From: Zantedeschia hybrid cultivar
Taxonomy: Eukaryota > Streptophyta > Magnoliopsida > Alismatales > Araceae
NCBI GenBank assembly: GCA_030544215.1
Contig: JARZZO010000011.1
Coordinates: 10,588,001-10,652,000 of the forward strand
Direction: 5' to 3'
Length of the DNA: 64,000 nucleotides
The notes beneath the pieces were generated by a model, which saw only the letters and a list, made by a program, of their open reading frames with translations, had not been told where the DNA came from and searched no databases. The stretch's first letter is position 1. Every line of letters begins with the position of its first letter. Positions 43,340 through 57,220 of the stretch are shown piece after piece. A program made the translations under genes and the position numbers.

Positions 43340-45279
43340 AAAAGGTCAACAATTTTAATAGTTATGGTTAAAATATTTAGGTGTATAAGATATTTATTGA
43401 ATTTAATAAATAAATTTTATCTTAAGATTATCTTCTAACCTTTTAAAATTTTATGAAAGCACCCATCTTTTGAGTGCTCATGTTCTTAATTTTTCATGGA
43501 ACTTGGGAGCATCGGGTTCCTTTCAATCCCCATCTCTGCCCGCATGACTATGAAACGCAAGCAAAGATTAGGGCTAAGCATCTGATCAATTATTCTTTTT
43601 TTCCTTTGAGGGTTTTGAATTTTTTTTATTTGTTTTTAAGATGGTGCACCCATCTGCAGAACAACCCTTTGCCTACAGTTTAATTTTGATCATGCACCTG
43701 TTGCATTATAAATATCTTACATATCACTCGTATTATATGTATATATGTATAGCCTCTTTTTTTTGTTCCTTACAATCTTTAAACTTTTTTTTTGTTCTTT
43801 TACTTTCAGAACCAACTTTCATATGTTGTGTAAACATGTGAAAATAGTGGTTAAGAGAATATCTGTTATATGCTTAAAATGTGCCTCTCTTTCACAGAGT
43901 TCATTTTCCCACCTCTCTCCAAGAAGAGATACAATCTGCAAAATATTGCTGACCTACTCTCTACTACTTCTTCTATCCCCCTCCAATCACTACTTACTCT
44001 TCCTTTTCCTCTAATTACTTCTTACTCTCCCTTTTCCTCTGTGAGAACACAAACACGAGTAGTATGATTCGGAGGAAAGAGTTTTTATATGTAAATTTCT
44101 AATTGGTGAGCAAATACACACAATGCAGGCACACCGTAATTGGACATCATATGAGTTTTGAGGATGTCCTTGGACTAATCATTATCTGAATGTGTATGGA
44201 CGGCTGTGATAAGTATGCAAGGAGGGATATGACTTCACATCCCTCCCTGAGAGTTTTTCTCCCTTTATGCAAGGTTTTCCCTGATTTCATGGTTCTTGGG
44301 CTGATTGGGCTACAGTGGACCAGCCCACACAATCTTATATATTGAGCTGAGAATGTACATGTTCCATTTGAATTGGAGATTGCCCACACTTTCTTCTATA
44401 TGTTAACAAGCATCAAAGTTAAATTTGGAGATCCCATGTTGGTTTTTGATTTAGTTGCCTTCGAACCGATGCCAAGTCGAGATTACTAGAAATGGGCATC
44501 CTCAACCCATACCCACACGTCATCTCTCTCTCTCTCCCTTAGAGACTCATGTGGGAGAGAACCATAGGGGAGAGGTAATTTTCCCTAGAATAAACACATT
44601 CTCATTTCCTTTAAAAGGTCGTGAATCCTCCCAAACGTATTGATCAAACTTCAAAAATGGAAGGTACAAGGAAGCGAGACAAACTCCATGTTATAGTAGA
44701 TAGTGAATGTCATGACACACTAAAATATCTCTACATGTTCAACTGAGTACAAAATGCAATCAATATCTCATATATAGAAAATTTTGGCTAAATCACTCTT
44801 CCTCATCCTTTTCACCAATAAATAATTTGGAGGGGAGGGCATTGTCAAAAGACGTATTGGATCAATCAATAGAAAATTGTAAATGGATCAATTTAAGCAC
44901 CTGCAGCAGGAGAACATTTCTAAACAGGTTTTCTAACATGGGTAAGAAGGAACAAGCTAACTTTTGACATAACAACATATAATGCCCTACAACCCTCGAC
45001 TAAATGAATGGATTAAATCATAACTGGTCATAAACTTGTCGACCAATGGAAAGCAAATTATATGATTCACGACTTCGAAGGGGTAATAAGGTTTGAGCCT
45101 TCATAGGAATTGGAGAATAAGGCACTTTGATACGCTAGAAGATGAAATAATCTTTTGCTTTATGTATATGTGGTGCCATGAATGCAGAAGGCGAACATAC
45201 TTTAGGCATCCAAGTATTGGAGGCGTGTATGCTACAACTCCAAGTTGTTGCTCAGCCTATCACTCCTATCTTAATCATG
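43340..45279. other. Intergenic stretch
   Basis: No gene, long repeat or RNA gene is supported; short ORFs here have no recognisable domains. Confidence 0.5.
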
Positions 45280-45287
45280 AATAAATC

Positions 45288-45520
45288 CAGTGGCGGACGT
45301 AAAAATTTTGTCCAGTGGGATCACTCGGACATTAGGTCATAAGTATGGTTGTGTCAATAGGATCTTAATCTAAGGCATATGGAGTTCTAGATTGAGTTAG
45401 TAGGATCCTGGGCTGAGTCAGTGGAGTCCTGAATTAGACTGCTTTAAATTGGGCCAATAGATTTGACAAAATTCAGTGAGATCTTAAGACCCCACTGGAT
45501 GAATGCTGGATCCGCCACTG
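45288..45520. mobile_element. hAT-type MITE, 233 bp
   Basis: Perfect 10-bp terminal inverted repeats CAGTGGCGGA / TCCGCCACTG. Flanks AATAAATC (45280-45287) and AATAAACC (45521-45528) form an 8-bp duplication with one mismatch. It lies about 300 bp beyond the stop codon of the neighbouring minus-strand gene, possibly near its 3' UTR. Confidence 0.92.
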
Positions 45521-45818
45521 AATAAACCCTATAAATACATTCACTACGATGTGAACAACATTAAGTAGGCCAAAAACATACGAACCAGCAGAGAACATAC
45601 TTCAAAATCAAACCTAGCTACTTAAAGCATAAGATGATAACTATGTGAGCAATTGAGTAAGAGAGAGAATAGTCATGCATGCAACTTGGACCATTCGTCT
45701 TAATAAGAGTCTCAATGCGGCACCATTTTATTTATCCCTATCCATGGGAGTAATATGTATAGTCCATACATTTATTCAAATCATAGAGGGCACCGCATTA
45801 TAAGGGCCTTGACATGAG

Positions 45819-46788
45819 TTAAGGCTTCTTTCCGGAGAGGGGAGTTTTCAGATCATTAATCTCCAGAAAGTCGCCATCCAGGTCGGAGCGCAGTGGGCCG
45901 TTCACCACGCCCTCTTCCAGATCTTCCTCATCTTCAGTGTTGTCCATGTTAGCCTGCACCATTCATTTTGAAATATAATAACACATCAGTTCAGAAACTA
46001 CCTTTATGAGATAAAATTGGAAGGCTTGGACTAATTGAACAAAAACATCTTATGATGCATCTTGAAAGAGTAGCTTAATCTACATTTTGTTTTACTTAAT
46101 GCTATAGGTTGATCTTTCAACCATTATAGATACCTTAGCAAATATATAAGTGATCTAGCATAGTAGAAGATGCCAATCGGAGAACAACCCATGTGATTTT
46201 TGGCTGGATTGCCCCTCATGGCACCACAAGTGCAAAAACTCCTACTACAAAAATGCATCTCTACCTTCAAATGTTTTTCACTATCATTGATCTCATTATA
46301 TATTTATATGAATAGAGAGAGAGAAAGAGAGAAAAATGCTAGTATGAGAGAGAGAGAGAGAGAGATGCTACTATGTGATTAGGCCATTTTGAGTGGCTTG
46401 ACCAAAATAGTAGACCACCCATTTAGAAAAGGAAGGAAACACCTATAGAAGAAACATGGGAACAATCCAAACTTTTGAGATCAAACAACTGATACTTTCC
46501 CAACCCCACCTAGTCCAACTAGAGCATATTGTAATTAGTCTAGACAGAAGTGCTAGTTCAAAAGACCCAATCTCTGTGTTACTGAGTACTGATGCAACAT
46601 TTAATGATGTATGCTCATCTGAATGATCAAGTATTTGTTTGTGCGTCTGACATACACCTTTCATATTTTTCAAAAGTAGATGTTTGATATTAATTGAATT
46701 ATTGATGCTACTGTGCAGTTAAATAGCACCAATGGAGCTTGGTCACATAGCAGTGAAAGTAGTATTATCATACATCTATGTATACTCT

Positions 46789-46824
<36 letters not shown>

Positions 46825-49800
46825 ATTATAGTTTTTGTCTAACAATTACGTCATAGAAAAGCATATGTCCCTATTATTAAACCTTCTCTTTTTCTTTTTC
46901 TTGGCTCTTCTGCGGTTTAAGAGGATCTTTAAGAGTCGCCTGCTTAGTTGCACAAGCCTAGATTATGTATCATAGAAGATGGTCTACTATTAATATTCTT
47001 TATTCTTCGCTAGACCTACCATCCAAAGTTATCCTGACCAAGTGCAACATCATCTAAGTGGGCTGATGTCAAGCAGGCACAATCTAAAAAGTTTTATCAA
47101 ACTCTTTGATCCTTCATTCGACCTAGCCATCTTCACATTAATGGGGCATTCCATACCTAGGATTTGCCATGCTCTAGGAAATTGAAAGTGATTAAAGACA
47201 CTTTTATTGTTTCCCATAAAGTTGGCTTGGATGCCTTAACAAATAATTTAAGTGTACCTACCACCTAGCTTCATTAAGTGACCAATGGTAATTGCACACT
47301 TAAAACTTATCAGTTTACCAAAAAATTTATAGCCCTCCCATATCCATATGGGATGGTGTACTACAGCAAATAGAAGCAAATTTAAGGATACTACTAGTCT
47401 AGTGAAAGCAACTTAGAAATGATAATGTTATGGTGGTAATTTTTCCATTACCTCTCCCCCTGAAAGGGGAGTCTCATCAGGAAGATCCTTGCACAGATAG
47501 TCTCCTATTTCCTTCAGTAAGAAATCATCAAACTCCTCCATGACCTCTTTTTTCAAAGACTGGAACAGCTTAGAGACCCTCCTTGTTTTGCGATCAGCAT
47601 TCTTGGGAAGAGGATACCTACAATACTGTACAGAGATAATACATGCCAACACAAATGCCAAAAGTTAGACTCAAAGTTCCCCATGAAATAAAGTTAAACT
47701 GAAGGATGAAATGACAGTTAAAAATTAAAAATAAAATTTGGGTATTAGGATTCATAAGATGAGTGACAAGAAACCCTGTATAACCTATTATATTTTCAAT
47801 TTGGATATTAAGATTCCTACGAAGGTGAGTACCACGAAACTTTGTATGATCTATCATATCTTCCATTGATATTATGCGGTGAATGAGCTCTCTTGAGCGT
47901 GAACACTTGAAAGTCTTTGGCATCATTCTCAAAAACTCAGTTAAAATGAAGAATGAGCTCAATAAATGTCTTTAGTAACCCTTTTAAGAAAACTTCGGAG
48001 AAAGAAGAAGTCATTTTAGAAAGAATGAGAATGACTTTGAAGTCTCCTGATATTCAGAAGACCTTCTCTCAAAAAAAACATTGCTTCTTTTAGAACTAAC
48101 ATTGTCCAAAAAAAAAGTTATTCTTGCATAAGTTAAAAATGATAGTCAAATAGTGTTTTCATTCTAAGAATGAGGAAAGAATGTCCTTTTACTTTCTATA
48201 ACGACGAATTGGAAGGAATTTTCAAGAATGGATGCCAAATATAGACCAAGGTTACCTTGTACCTATCTTGTCACAGTGTTTATCTAAGGAGAAATACTTG
48301 TTTCAATATTTCATAGACTTTGGGCAAAAAAAAAAAAATCTCTTGGACGGTGTAGTATGACTGTCATCTGCATGGGTCGATCAAATGGATGTACAGTAGT
48401 AAATACTTTTTATCCAAGAGATGCCATGAAGGCTTCTCTTTGGATCACAATATATTAGCAAAAATCCAATGCATCCTAGCTAGATGTTATTGATATCAAG
48501 GAAAGCTTAGTTCAAATAAATGATATTACTACAAGGAGGAAAAATACTTTTGTGGATCACAAGGTATATTTTATCTAATATCATATTATTTTTTAGCATG
48601 TACGAAATTGTTACTATGTCTTGTAAAATATTTATCTTCATTAATTATAATTTATTATGAGTAAATATATTTTTATATATATTAAGCACCACATACATGT
48701 AACTGATTAGATAATTTAAATTTATTTACTTAAAACACAAAACACTTTGCATTTATGCAAATAATCAAACCAAGAAACACAATCAGTTATTTCATCTTTT
48801 ATATAAAAGCCTATATATATCTATATTAATTAATGCTATTCACAGTTATAATAAAAAATAGGTATATACATATATAGATATTTAGTAGTGTTATTAATAT
48901 AGTTATAAATTGAAAAAGTTTAACAAAACTTAAATGTTATTCATATTCATATTTACAATAATATGAAATATATATTAATAAGATTATTTTTATTTAATTA
49001 TAATTATAAAATAACATAAATATAATAAAGAATAATTAAAAATAATAATATTTAAATTAGTTATAATGATATTAATAGCATATGTTAAAAAATAATAGTT
49101 ATATTAATTAAGCATGCTAACTAACTAACTAAAAATTTTATAATAAAAATATGCATAAACATAAATAGATATTTAGTAGTGTTATTAATATAGTTATAAA
49201 TTAAAAAATGTTAACATATACATATTTAAAATTTAAATGTTATTCATATTCATATTTACAATAATACGAAGCATATATATTTAGATTCTTTTTATTTATA
49301 TTTAATTATAATGTAAAAAAGAGAATAAATTTAATAAATAATAATTGAAAATAATAATAGTTAAATTAGTTTTAATTATATTAATAGTATATATTAAATA
49401 AATAATAGTTATATTTTAGGTTCAAGGTTAATTGACTTTAGAAAATCTACTCAACTTTGCGATGTCATTGTCAATGATGAACTTCAATATGGATGTAATA
49501 GTTATTATGGACAGTTAATTGATGTTATTAAAAACTTTGTGGTAGAAACAAACAAATTATATTATTTGAATGCGAATGGTGGGATATGTACAACAAAGAA
49601 AGAGATTTCAAAATTGATGAATATAGATTCATATCTCTAAATACACATCACAAATTAGGGACAAATGAAGTATTTGCACTTGCAAGTCAAGTAGAACAAG
49701 TCTTCTATATAGATGACAACAATGTTGCAGGATGTATAATAGTTGTTAAGTCACCACCTAGAAGTTACTATAATATGTCTAGTGATTTAATTGATGATGA

Positions 49801-52800
49801 TAAAGAACCTTATCAAGAAAGTCTTATTGATGTGCCTGTGATGTTAGGACTAAATGATGTAGATATCAATGTACAACTTCAAAGATAAGAACACATACAA
49901 GTCAATTTTTGATTAACTGTAAGTATTTCATTTTCACATTTGAATTTTATTTATGCTCATGCATATTTATGTTCATCTTTCTATAAATGTTATTTACATG
50001 TATATGCGTTCATTATGTTGTTTACTCTTTCGCGTTCAACAAATATTTAAGAAGTTCAACAAGCAGCGTCAGTCAATGCAATAGTCTTCTAGAGGGGATG
50101 GGTCTTCACTGCTAGCCACCCTGCTTCATAGCTAGCCGCCCCTACTTCACAGCCAGCCGCCCCTGCTTTACAACCAACCGCCCCTACTAGCCACCTGTGC
50201 TTCACAGTCGTCCTTAATAATTTTTAGGGACGACATATAACGGTCGCTATTTTCAAATAACAGCGTCGGTGTCATGATAGCCGTCGCTAATATATTAGCG
50301 ACGAGCGTATCATCCACGACTATTTAGCCATCAGTCAGTTGTCCTTCTCCTTGTAGTTATATGATATGTATATATAACTAGATATATCGATAGAGAGATC
50401 AAGATAGAAAGATAGATGTATGGTAACAAAGAAAATATATGCGTGTGTACAAAAGAAGAATGCCTGCAAAGTAGTGACCTAATTCCATGTGTCTTTCAAA
50501 ATGTGTACATGATTTTTACAAAGGTATAGAATCTTATTTTTTGAATTACCTCTACAAATATGCTCCTGTTTCAAATTATTTTAAATATGTAATGAATATA
50601 CTCATGGGAAGGGGAACGGGGAGAGAAGCTGGTATAACGGCCGTTTTCTTTTCAACTTATATAGCTGTTTAACTTAAAAATAATAAAGGTAAACTTTTCG
50701 TTTAACATTTTAACTAAGATTTGTTATCATTATGCCCTTAACGGGGTTTTACCATTTCATTGTTCAACTATAGATTTGAGTGTGGCACCTTCCATACATA
50801 TTCAAATGAGATTTCAAACCTAGATCTTAATCGCATTCAAAATCAAATTATAAACATAATCTACAATACTATTGTGCTATTTAACGATATAGCTCATGGT
50901 GCAACCACATCATAAAATAGCAAATTAAGGCAAATTAAGGCAGGTCAAACACGACAACTTATTGAGATTAACCAAGAAATTAATTCAGATTTGAACTAAC
51001 ATGAGAGACTAGTGCTCAATTAGAGGGCCTTAGATAAGGTCGGATTGCGAAAATTTAATATAAATATATTCAAAAACAAATAAACAATGAATAAATAATA
51101 TAATGTGTATATTTCGAGTTTGTGCCAAGGTGAATCTAGATTAAGATTTTTAAGAACAAAATGCACTCATCATTATGAAACTACCAAAGATTAGTTGGAT
51201 CCAGCTAAGAATTGGGTTCGCACCCTTTTTCAATGTGTTGGCTGATCCAATCCAATCCAAACTAAGAGATGTTAAGATACAAACATAAATCCATCAACAT
51301 AAATATGATGGATTTAGCAAACTCTAAGGTGCATGTGAGTTAGATGCATGCTCTTCAAGTGAGGGAATCTAATCTAGAAAAGTTGAGGGACAAGCAGGGT
51401 AAAGTAAGATTATCTTTTGGTAATGTTACTCAGGTCTTTGGGGGCAAATCCCTATCAGGGTACATCTAATTTAATTACAACCATGGCATCATTTGGTTCA
51501 TTCTATCTATGTGGTCTTGTACAAGACTAACTTGAAAAAAAAAAATGACAATACTAATGACCCTTTGTCAGCCTGATCTGTTAGAGAGAAGTCATGCATG
51601 TGAAAGAAGCATATAATCACATATAAGAAATTTATTACTGTTACCTTCTTAGTATGAAGTGGATTAATCTTAAGATTGTAGATCTCCTTTATCTTCTTCA
51701 GTAGAACACCATCAAGCTGCTTCAGCATCTCAGGCTTTGTTGAACGGAATAAGTAATCGATAAAATCCAGGGTCTCACGATCATACCCCTCCAGTGAAGA
51801 GTCAGATGACTGTGTAAAGAACATGCATGCCAAAAAATATTAAGTTACAAAAGTTTCATCATAAATAAGTATGCATTCCCAAAAACTAATATTAAAATGG
51901 AGGAAAAAAAATGAGTTGAGATTGCTGCCATTTCACACACATGTGGGAGCTCTCTTTTATTTTATAGAGCTTTTCTTCCTTTTGAAAAGGATATAACCAT
52001 GACAAACATAATTTTAAGATGAGTGAATCCTTTGGATGAGAGGAAACACCACAGGTCACCTCCTAGATCCGAAGAGTTCTATGCTCTTATGCCATATATA
52101 TGCCATATGTTCTTTTATGACCTAGACTTGTAGAAAAATATGGAGAAAGAAAGATCCCATGACATACTGTTACTAGAAAACATTTTGTCTTATATGTGTG
52201 TAGTCGATCACAGGGCTTTTATTCAAGGAAGAGCAAATAGAAAAGGAGAAAAGAGATATTGTGCCGTTTATACAAAGCAAGAATGTCTATAGAGGAAGAT
52301 TGCCTACAAAATGGGTCATGATATATTATATGGAGCAGATGGAACATGCCCTGAAGCGCATCTAACTTAAAAATGTGCTTTATATAATTGCTCTCTCCCC
52401 AAACACAAACATAAGTGGTCGGATCACAAATTTTTGTGATTGGACCATTGAGATAAAAATTAAATAAAAGGCCGATCAAACGATTCAACTTGGAGAGACA
52501 TTGAAGTGCCTCTTTCTAAGGACATTTGACTACACAATGCCATCTCCTTGCAATGCTTGTATCTCTGTGCACATATCTATGTATGTATGCATATATATTC
52601 ATCTAATTGAGCCACAAAAAACCTACAATCTTCATTGAAAAAGAAAATCTGTGAAAGATTGTAGTTCTCGAAGGAAAAATAGAGCTAAAAAGAAAAGGAG
52701 TTAGGTATATATTCTAGAAATCTCATAGAAAAACTAGGAAAGAAACAACAAAGTTTAAAGGGTAAGAAGAAGTGTATGATAAGAAAGAAAAGATTGATGA

Positions 52801-53039
52801 GCAAATGTTAAAGTTGAAGAAAGAAACCCATTCCCATCATATCTCTAGCTGAAGCTACATGCGCCTTGGCTGCATGTACATCTAGATTCTTGGAGAGAGA
52901 GAGAGAGGGAGAGAGAGAGAGAGAGAGAGAGAGATCAGCCTCTCTGGTTCTAGCTACTCAAAAGTTCATGCTCTTCCTTGGTTACCTCAGAACTGTTATT
53001 TCCTTCCACTGGATTCATGTTCTCTTTGCCTTCAGCCAT
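45819..53039 (-). CDS. Four-exon gene for an unrecognised 175-residue protein with two related helical repeats
   Basis: Exons on the minus strand: 52986-53039 (18 codons), 51645-51809 (55), 47452-47625 (58) and 45819-45953 (44 codons and stop). Every intron starts GT, ends AG and is phase 0, so the exons join in one frame. The protein starts MAEGKENMNP. Exon 2 carries LFRSTKPEMLKQLDGVLLKK and exon 3 carries LFQSLKKEVMEEFDDFLLKE, clearly alike. The C-terminus is acidic (NTEDEEDLEEG). There is no signal peptide or membrane segment. I do not recognise the family; the make-up suggests a small soluble helical protein. Intron 2 (4.0 kb) holds a CACTA remnant. A TATA box lies 100 bp upstream of the ATG. 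Confidence 0.8.
49440..49888 (+). pseudogene. CACTA transposase-associated DUF4216 fragment, frameshifted
   Basis: The frame from about 49586 contains DEYRFISLN, HHKLGTNEVFALASQVEQVF and YYNMSSD, following the DUF4216 pattern found in CACTA transposase proteins. Upstream, a YYGQLIDVIK stretch (about 49500-49535), the usual start of the domain, is in another frame, so at least one frameshift separates them. No transposase catalytic part remains. Confidence 0.75.
50085..50215 (+). repeat. GCCGCCCCTGCTTCACA-like minisatellite in CACTA element
   Basis: About five imperfect copies of a unit of about 24 bp with CAGCCGCCCCTGCTT-type sequence. Confidence 0.75.
52898..52934. repeat. (GA)n microsatellite at the start of intron 1
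   Basis: About 17 GA dinucleotides, 50 bp into intron 1 of the 175-residue gene. Confidence 0.95.
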
Positions 53040-53081
53040 TGCCTTCCTCTCCCTTCTCTCTCCACAGAGAAAATGTAAGGG

Positions 53082-53146
53082 GGAGAGAGAGAGAGAGAGA
53101 GCGAGAGCTCTTAAACTGCATCTATGGACATGAGTAGGCTTTTATA
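53082..53146 (-). promoter_or_regulatory. Core promoter of the four-exon gene: TATA box and CT-rich leader
   Basis: The minus strand has TATAAAAG at 53139-53146, about 100 bp before the ATG (53039), then a CTCTCT tract (53082-53108) in the position of a leader. Transcription would start near 53110. Confidence 0.6.
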
Positions 53147-53786
53147 AACTGGAAGAAGATGAGTACTATCACCCCTGGTGAAAGTAGCATAAGCTTACTC
53201 CCCCAGTGTTTTGCTGTTTGAGGATTATTACAAATTTGCAGTTGTTCTAAAGAGAAAATTTTAGGTGACTCTTGGTTTCACACTTTTCGTATAAGTTATC
53301 AAAACACTGATCATGGCAAAGCATAGTCAAGCTACTAGTCGGTTAAAAGGAAAAATAAGTAAATGAACAGTAAAAAATATCTGCTAAAATTTTTATAGCA
53401 TATTAAACCACCCAATAGAATTCCCACGAAAACTAGTGATGGTATATACTATTAGTATGATAGCACTTCTATTTAGTCTATCTTATCACAAATCAAAGTC
53501 CATAAGTAATTGGGATCAAAAACTAATTTGAATTTATTTTGTATACATTTTCCTTGTGAACTCTATGTAAGACTCCTTTGCCAACTACATCGTGCCTATA
53601 TGGGAAGGTTTTTCCATCCAACCGTTTCTATCCTTTTTTATCTGAGTGCGGTTTGGTGCACACCTGTGCGTGGGGGTGTGTGCACACACCGCGCGCTGAT
53701 AGGCGCGGGCAACAATCTTGCCAGCTAAAAAGCGTGAGCAAAGCGAACACTGGATGGGATACCTTGACGGGAACACAAACTTCATG

Positions 53787-53960
53787 CGAGGCTAAGATTT
53801 GGATTTGCTTTTTGGCCGTAGCAAATAAACACAACCTTGACGTTAAAGATTTAACTTTAATGATCAACGACACTTGGATCCGTTAAATTGCAACTGCATC
53901 TAACTATAGATAGCATGAAGATGCACCTTTGCTACTGTATCTTAAGATGAATTTATTGCA
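53787..53960 (+). repeat. Diverged repeat, copy 1
   Basis: GAGGCTAAGATTTGGATTTG, then GCTTTTTGGCC, and later ACACTTGGATC correspond in order to landmarks at 54470-54640. Confidence 0.6.
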
Positions 53961-54469
53961 AATTATTGATTGAAAGTGTAATTACTTTACGATTCTTGTC
54001 ATTTAAGTAGTTTAGTCATTTTTGTTGTTATTCAAACAAAATACAAATAAGTTTCTATGTTTAGGAGTATATGATCTTAAGTAGCTCTTAACAATTTTTG
54101 TCTATTTGAACTTCTATATCATAATCTATCAATAGGCGATTATTTCGCATTTGTACATATATTCACATTTCTACATATAATTGACCTTTATCATGATGTA
54201 CTCATGGCATAGTTAACTTCCATACCTAAAATCATTGTAATGCTATGAGATTATTAAAAACGATATGAAACTAAAATCATCAGTTTCTCAAATAAACCTT
54301 AAAGAGGACATATTTGCACAAATCTCAAAATTATTCAGTAATACTTTTTTTCTAGAAGGTTCTACTATTCAGTGATCACTACCAAATTTTATCTTCATTA
54401 GTAATCATCTAGTCAATGGGCCACGACAACGAAAATTATGAACAGAGATACGTGAAAAAGTATTGAGAT

Positions 54470-54640
54470 AACGAGGCTAAGATTTAGATTCGTTTTTCGG
54501 CCATAAATGATTCAATAAATGCATCCACACTATAAATCTAAATGATGCAACGGATTACACTTGGCATTTCAAATTAATACGAAGATACGACTTCATTCAA
54601 TGCACTATCAAGTTTCTTGTTGAGTTATCATTATATCGTT
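54470..54640 (+). repeat. Diverged repeat, copy 2
   Basis: GAGGCTAAGATTTAGATTCG, TTTTTCGGCC and ACACTTGGCAT match copy 1 at 53787. Family unknown. Confidence 0.6.
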
Positions 54641-57220
54641 CTACATAATTTGATCTTTTTTGTTATTATTCAATTATAATGTAGAAATGAAATTAATAAA
54701 AGTTGAGTGCGAAGATTTTTCTTTTTAATGTAATATGTTTGATTAGTGTTCATATATCATTCTCTATTTATATGATTCTAAACTGTAAATATACTATTTT
54801 TACTTTTTTTGAACAAATTGGTACCTATTAATTTATTTTTTCTCTTAATCATTATGTTTTGTTTTGTATTCCATAATGAGTGAACTTAATAAAATAAGAC
54901 GTAAAACTTGTTCCTCCTTCAATTCCTAACATTCATTTGAGTTAGCATAGTGTTTCAGTTTTACTTTTATGTTCATTATTTATAAGTCAGTGGATGATAA
55001 TAGAAAGGTAAACTTATGCACACTTATGTTCAACTAACTTTAGTTTCCTATCCAATATGTTAGAGAGAAACATATGCATTTAAAATACCTCATGTGTTGA
55101 ACTTCTATTTATCACATAACTAGAACTAACATGCAACATATAACCTCCATTTGACAAAAATAAACTAACCTAGAATAAAGAATCCACATGTTTAGTAAGA
55201 TTTAACTTTATCCAATTTTCAATACATAGAGAAGTATATAAATTTTTAATTAATAGAAACTAAAATTTTAAGTAAATGAGAATAAATAGATCCATTAAAT
55301 AGGTAAGTGCGTTGATTAAATAATATAGTAGTTGTGCTCGAAGTGATTAAGTATTACAAAAGTTGTGCTCTAAGTAATTCTTTATATGTCAGTTCACCTT
55401 CTACTCTTCCAATATACTAAAATTATGGACTTTAAGATAAAAGGAGGGACATCATTTTTGTTTGTCATTGTTGAAAATTGTGTTCTTCATTAAACCAAGA
55501 CGTCATGTTCATATCAAAATGTTGTATTTCTTAGGATTGAATTTATCACTATATTTGTCAACTTGGATACAATATAATAGATAAGAAAGATCATTACAAC
55601 AAAGATGTAATCAAATAGCCTGGCACCAAAGTGTAACTTATGATTAGAATTTTACATGAACTATTTTAAGAAGCCACTCAAAAGTCATTACATGTCAATC
55701 ATTACATTCAATCCCATGTAACAATTTATTTTCTATTTAATCTATCACACAATTTTATTGAATATTATTAGCGTTCGTTGTTCATAAGTAGTTGCTATAT
55801 TCTTCTAGTCATAAGAAATCCTTAATTTTTTATGCTTATTCTGTAGTATAAAATTTATTTTGAAGTAATGCATAGCTCTGATTTCAACCATATATATATA
55901 TATATATGTTTCAAATTTGATTTCATTTACATATTATTTGTTTAATTGCATAATTAAATTCTTTTACATACTAATATATTGTATCTACACTCAATAGGAT
56001 GCTAATATTTTCACTTTGTAGCATAACTTTAAATGTTATATTTTTTTTGTTTTATATTTCTAATCATTATATTAATTGCAAATAATGTTATCCATAATGC
56101 TTTTCAACAATAGTAAATTACTCACTAATTAAGGAACACTATTCTCATTTCGTATCTATAATTAAATTGGTTTTGAAGGTTGTCTTAACTCCCTTAATGC
56201 TACTTGTATAGCCAAATGTATTGCATAACCTAGAAAGTAATAGACATAATCTATATTTAACTCTTGAGTTGTTCTCTCAGCTATGTAATAGAAAAGCAAC
56301 ATGTAGTTCTCTGTGCTTATTTAATACTTTCATAGTTATTTTTTCAATTGATATCTTAATTAACTTATGAAGACAAAATTACAACCACAAGATTATTCCA
56401 ATTTGTTACTTTGAATCCAAGTAACAAGAAAGATTAAAAGCGAATTCATTGAATTACTACAATTAAGGAGAGAAGTACATGTATAACTCATATCTCTAAA
56501 AATAAAGCTAGAAGCACAAAAGTTATATCCTCTCCTAGCTTCTTTTAACCCCCGTGGAATTAGATGCTTATTTGATAAACAAAGTAATGCACCTAAAAAT
56601 CAAATTATGGTCAATATTAGTAAAATTTATTTTAATCGATCATTGAAGAAAACCTAAGAGGGCCTAGCTTGCATTTAGTATAATGAAAATGTTAATTAGG
56701 AAAATGAAAAGTAAAACATAGTATCATGCCCCTAGGAAAAAAACAAAGAATCTAGGTCCCATAGAGAATTAACAAAATAATATTCATTGTTCATCATATA
56801 TGGGCATTGTACAAAAGTCATTCTTTAAGATTATCAATTTTTTATTGTAGTGAAGAGGACATTTCATAATATAAGAAAATAAAAGCATATTAGCTATTGA
56901 ATTAGACATTTCGTCCATACAAAGAGCAAGATGAAGAAGTTAAATTGATTGGATGCTTGAAAGTTAGTATGTTTTTCCTAATGCTTAGTCTTGTAAAAAA
57001 TTAAAAATAAAAATGACAACCATAACACATACCCAATGATAGCTACTTGTAAGTGATAGTTTGTTGGTGATATATAGGGTTGTTAAGAGACCTCTTGACC
57101 TTCACTAAACCTAACTACTACTAGGGATGCTAATTGGTAGATTTGGATATGATATGTGTCTGGATCTGAAAAATTAATCTCCAAATTTTCCGTTTAGAAT
57201 CACGAACCAATCAGATCCGG

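Larger units (their letters stand above)
48527..50358 (+). mobile_element. Degenerate CACTA (En/Spm) transposon in intron 2
   Basis: The left end TACTACAAGGAGG and the right end (complement AACTACAAGGAGAAGG) are one-base variants of the CACTA terminus. The right subterminal region has CGTCGCTAATATATTAGCGACG-like repeats cut into shorter palindromes, as in plant CACTA elements. The interior holds a DUF4216 fragment and two direct repeats of about 290 bp (48860-49140 and 49155-49430). A 3-bp duplication is not clear. The element is too short and broken to be autonomous. Confidence 0.8.
53147..57120. other. Intergenic AT-rich stretch
   Basis: No gene is supported. A diverged repeat pair (53787-53960 and 54470-54640) is listed separately. 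Confidence 0.55.

Noticed and set aside
50240..50335. CGTC/GACG repeats as members of the 30-bp palindrome family
   Set aside because: They lack the 10-10-10 geometry and belong to the CACTA subterminal region.
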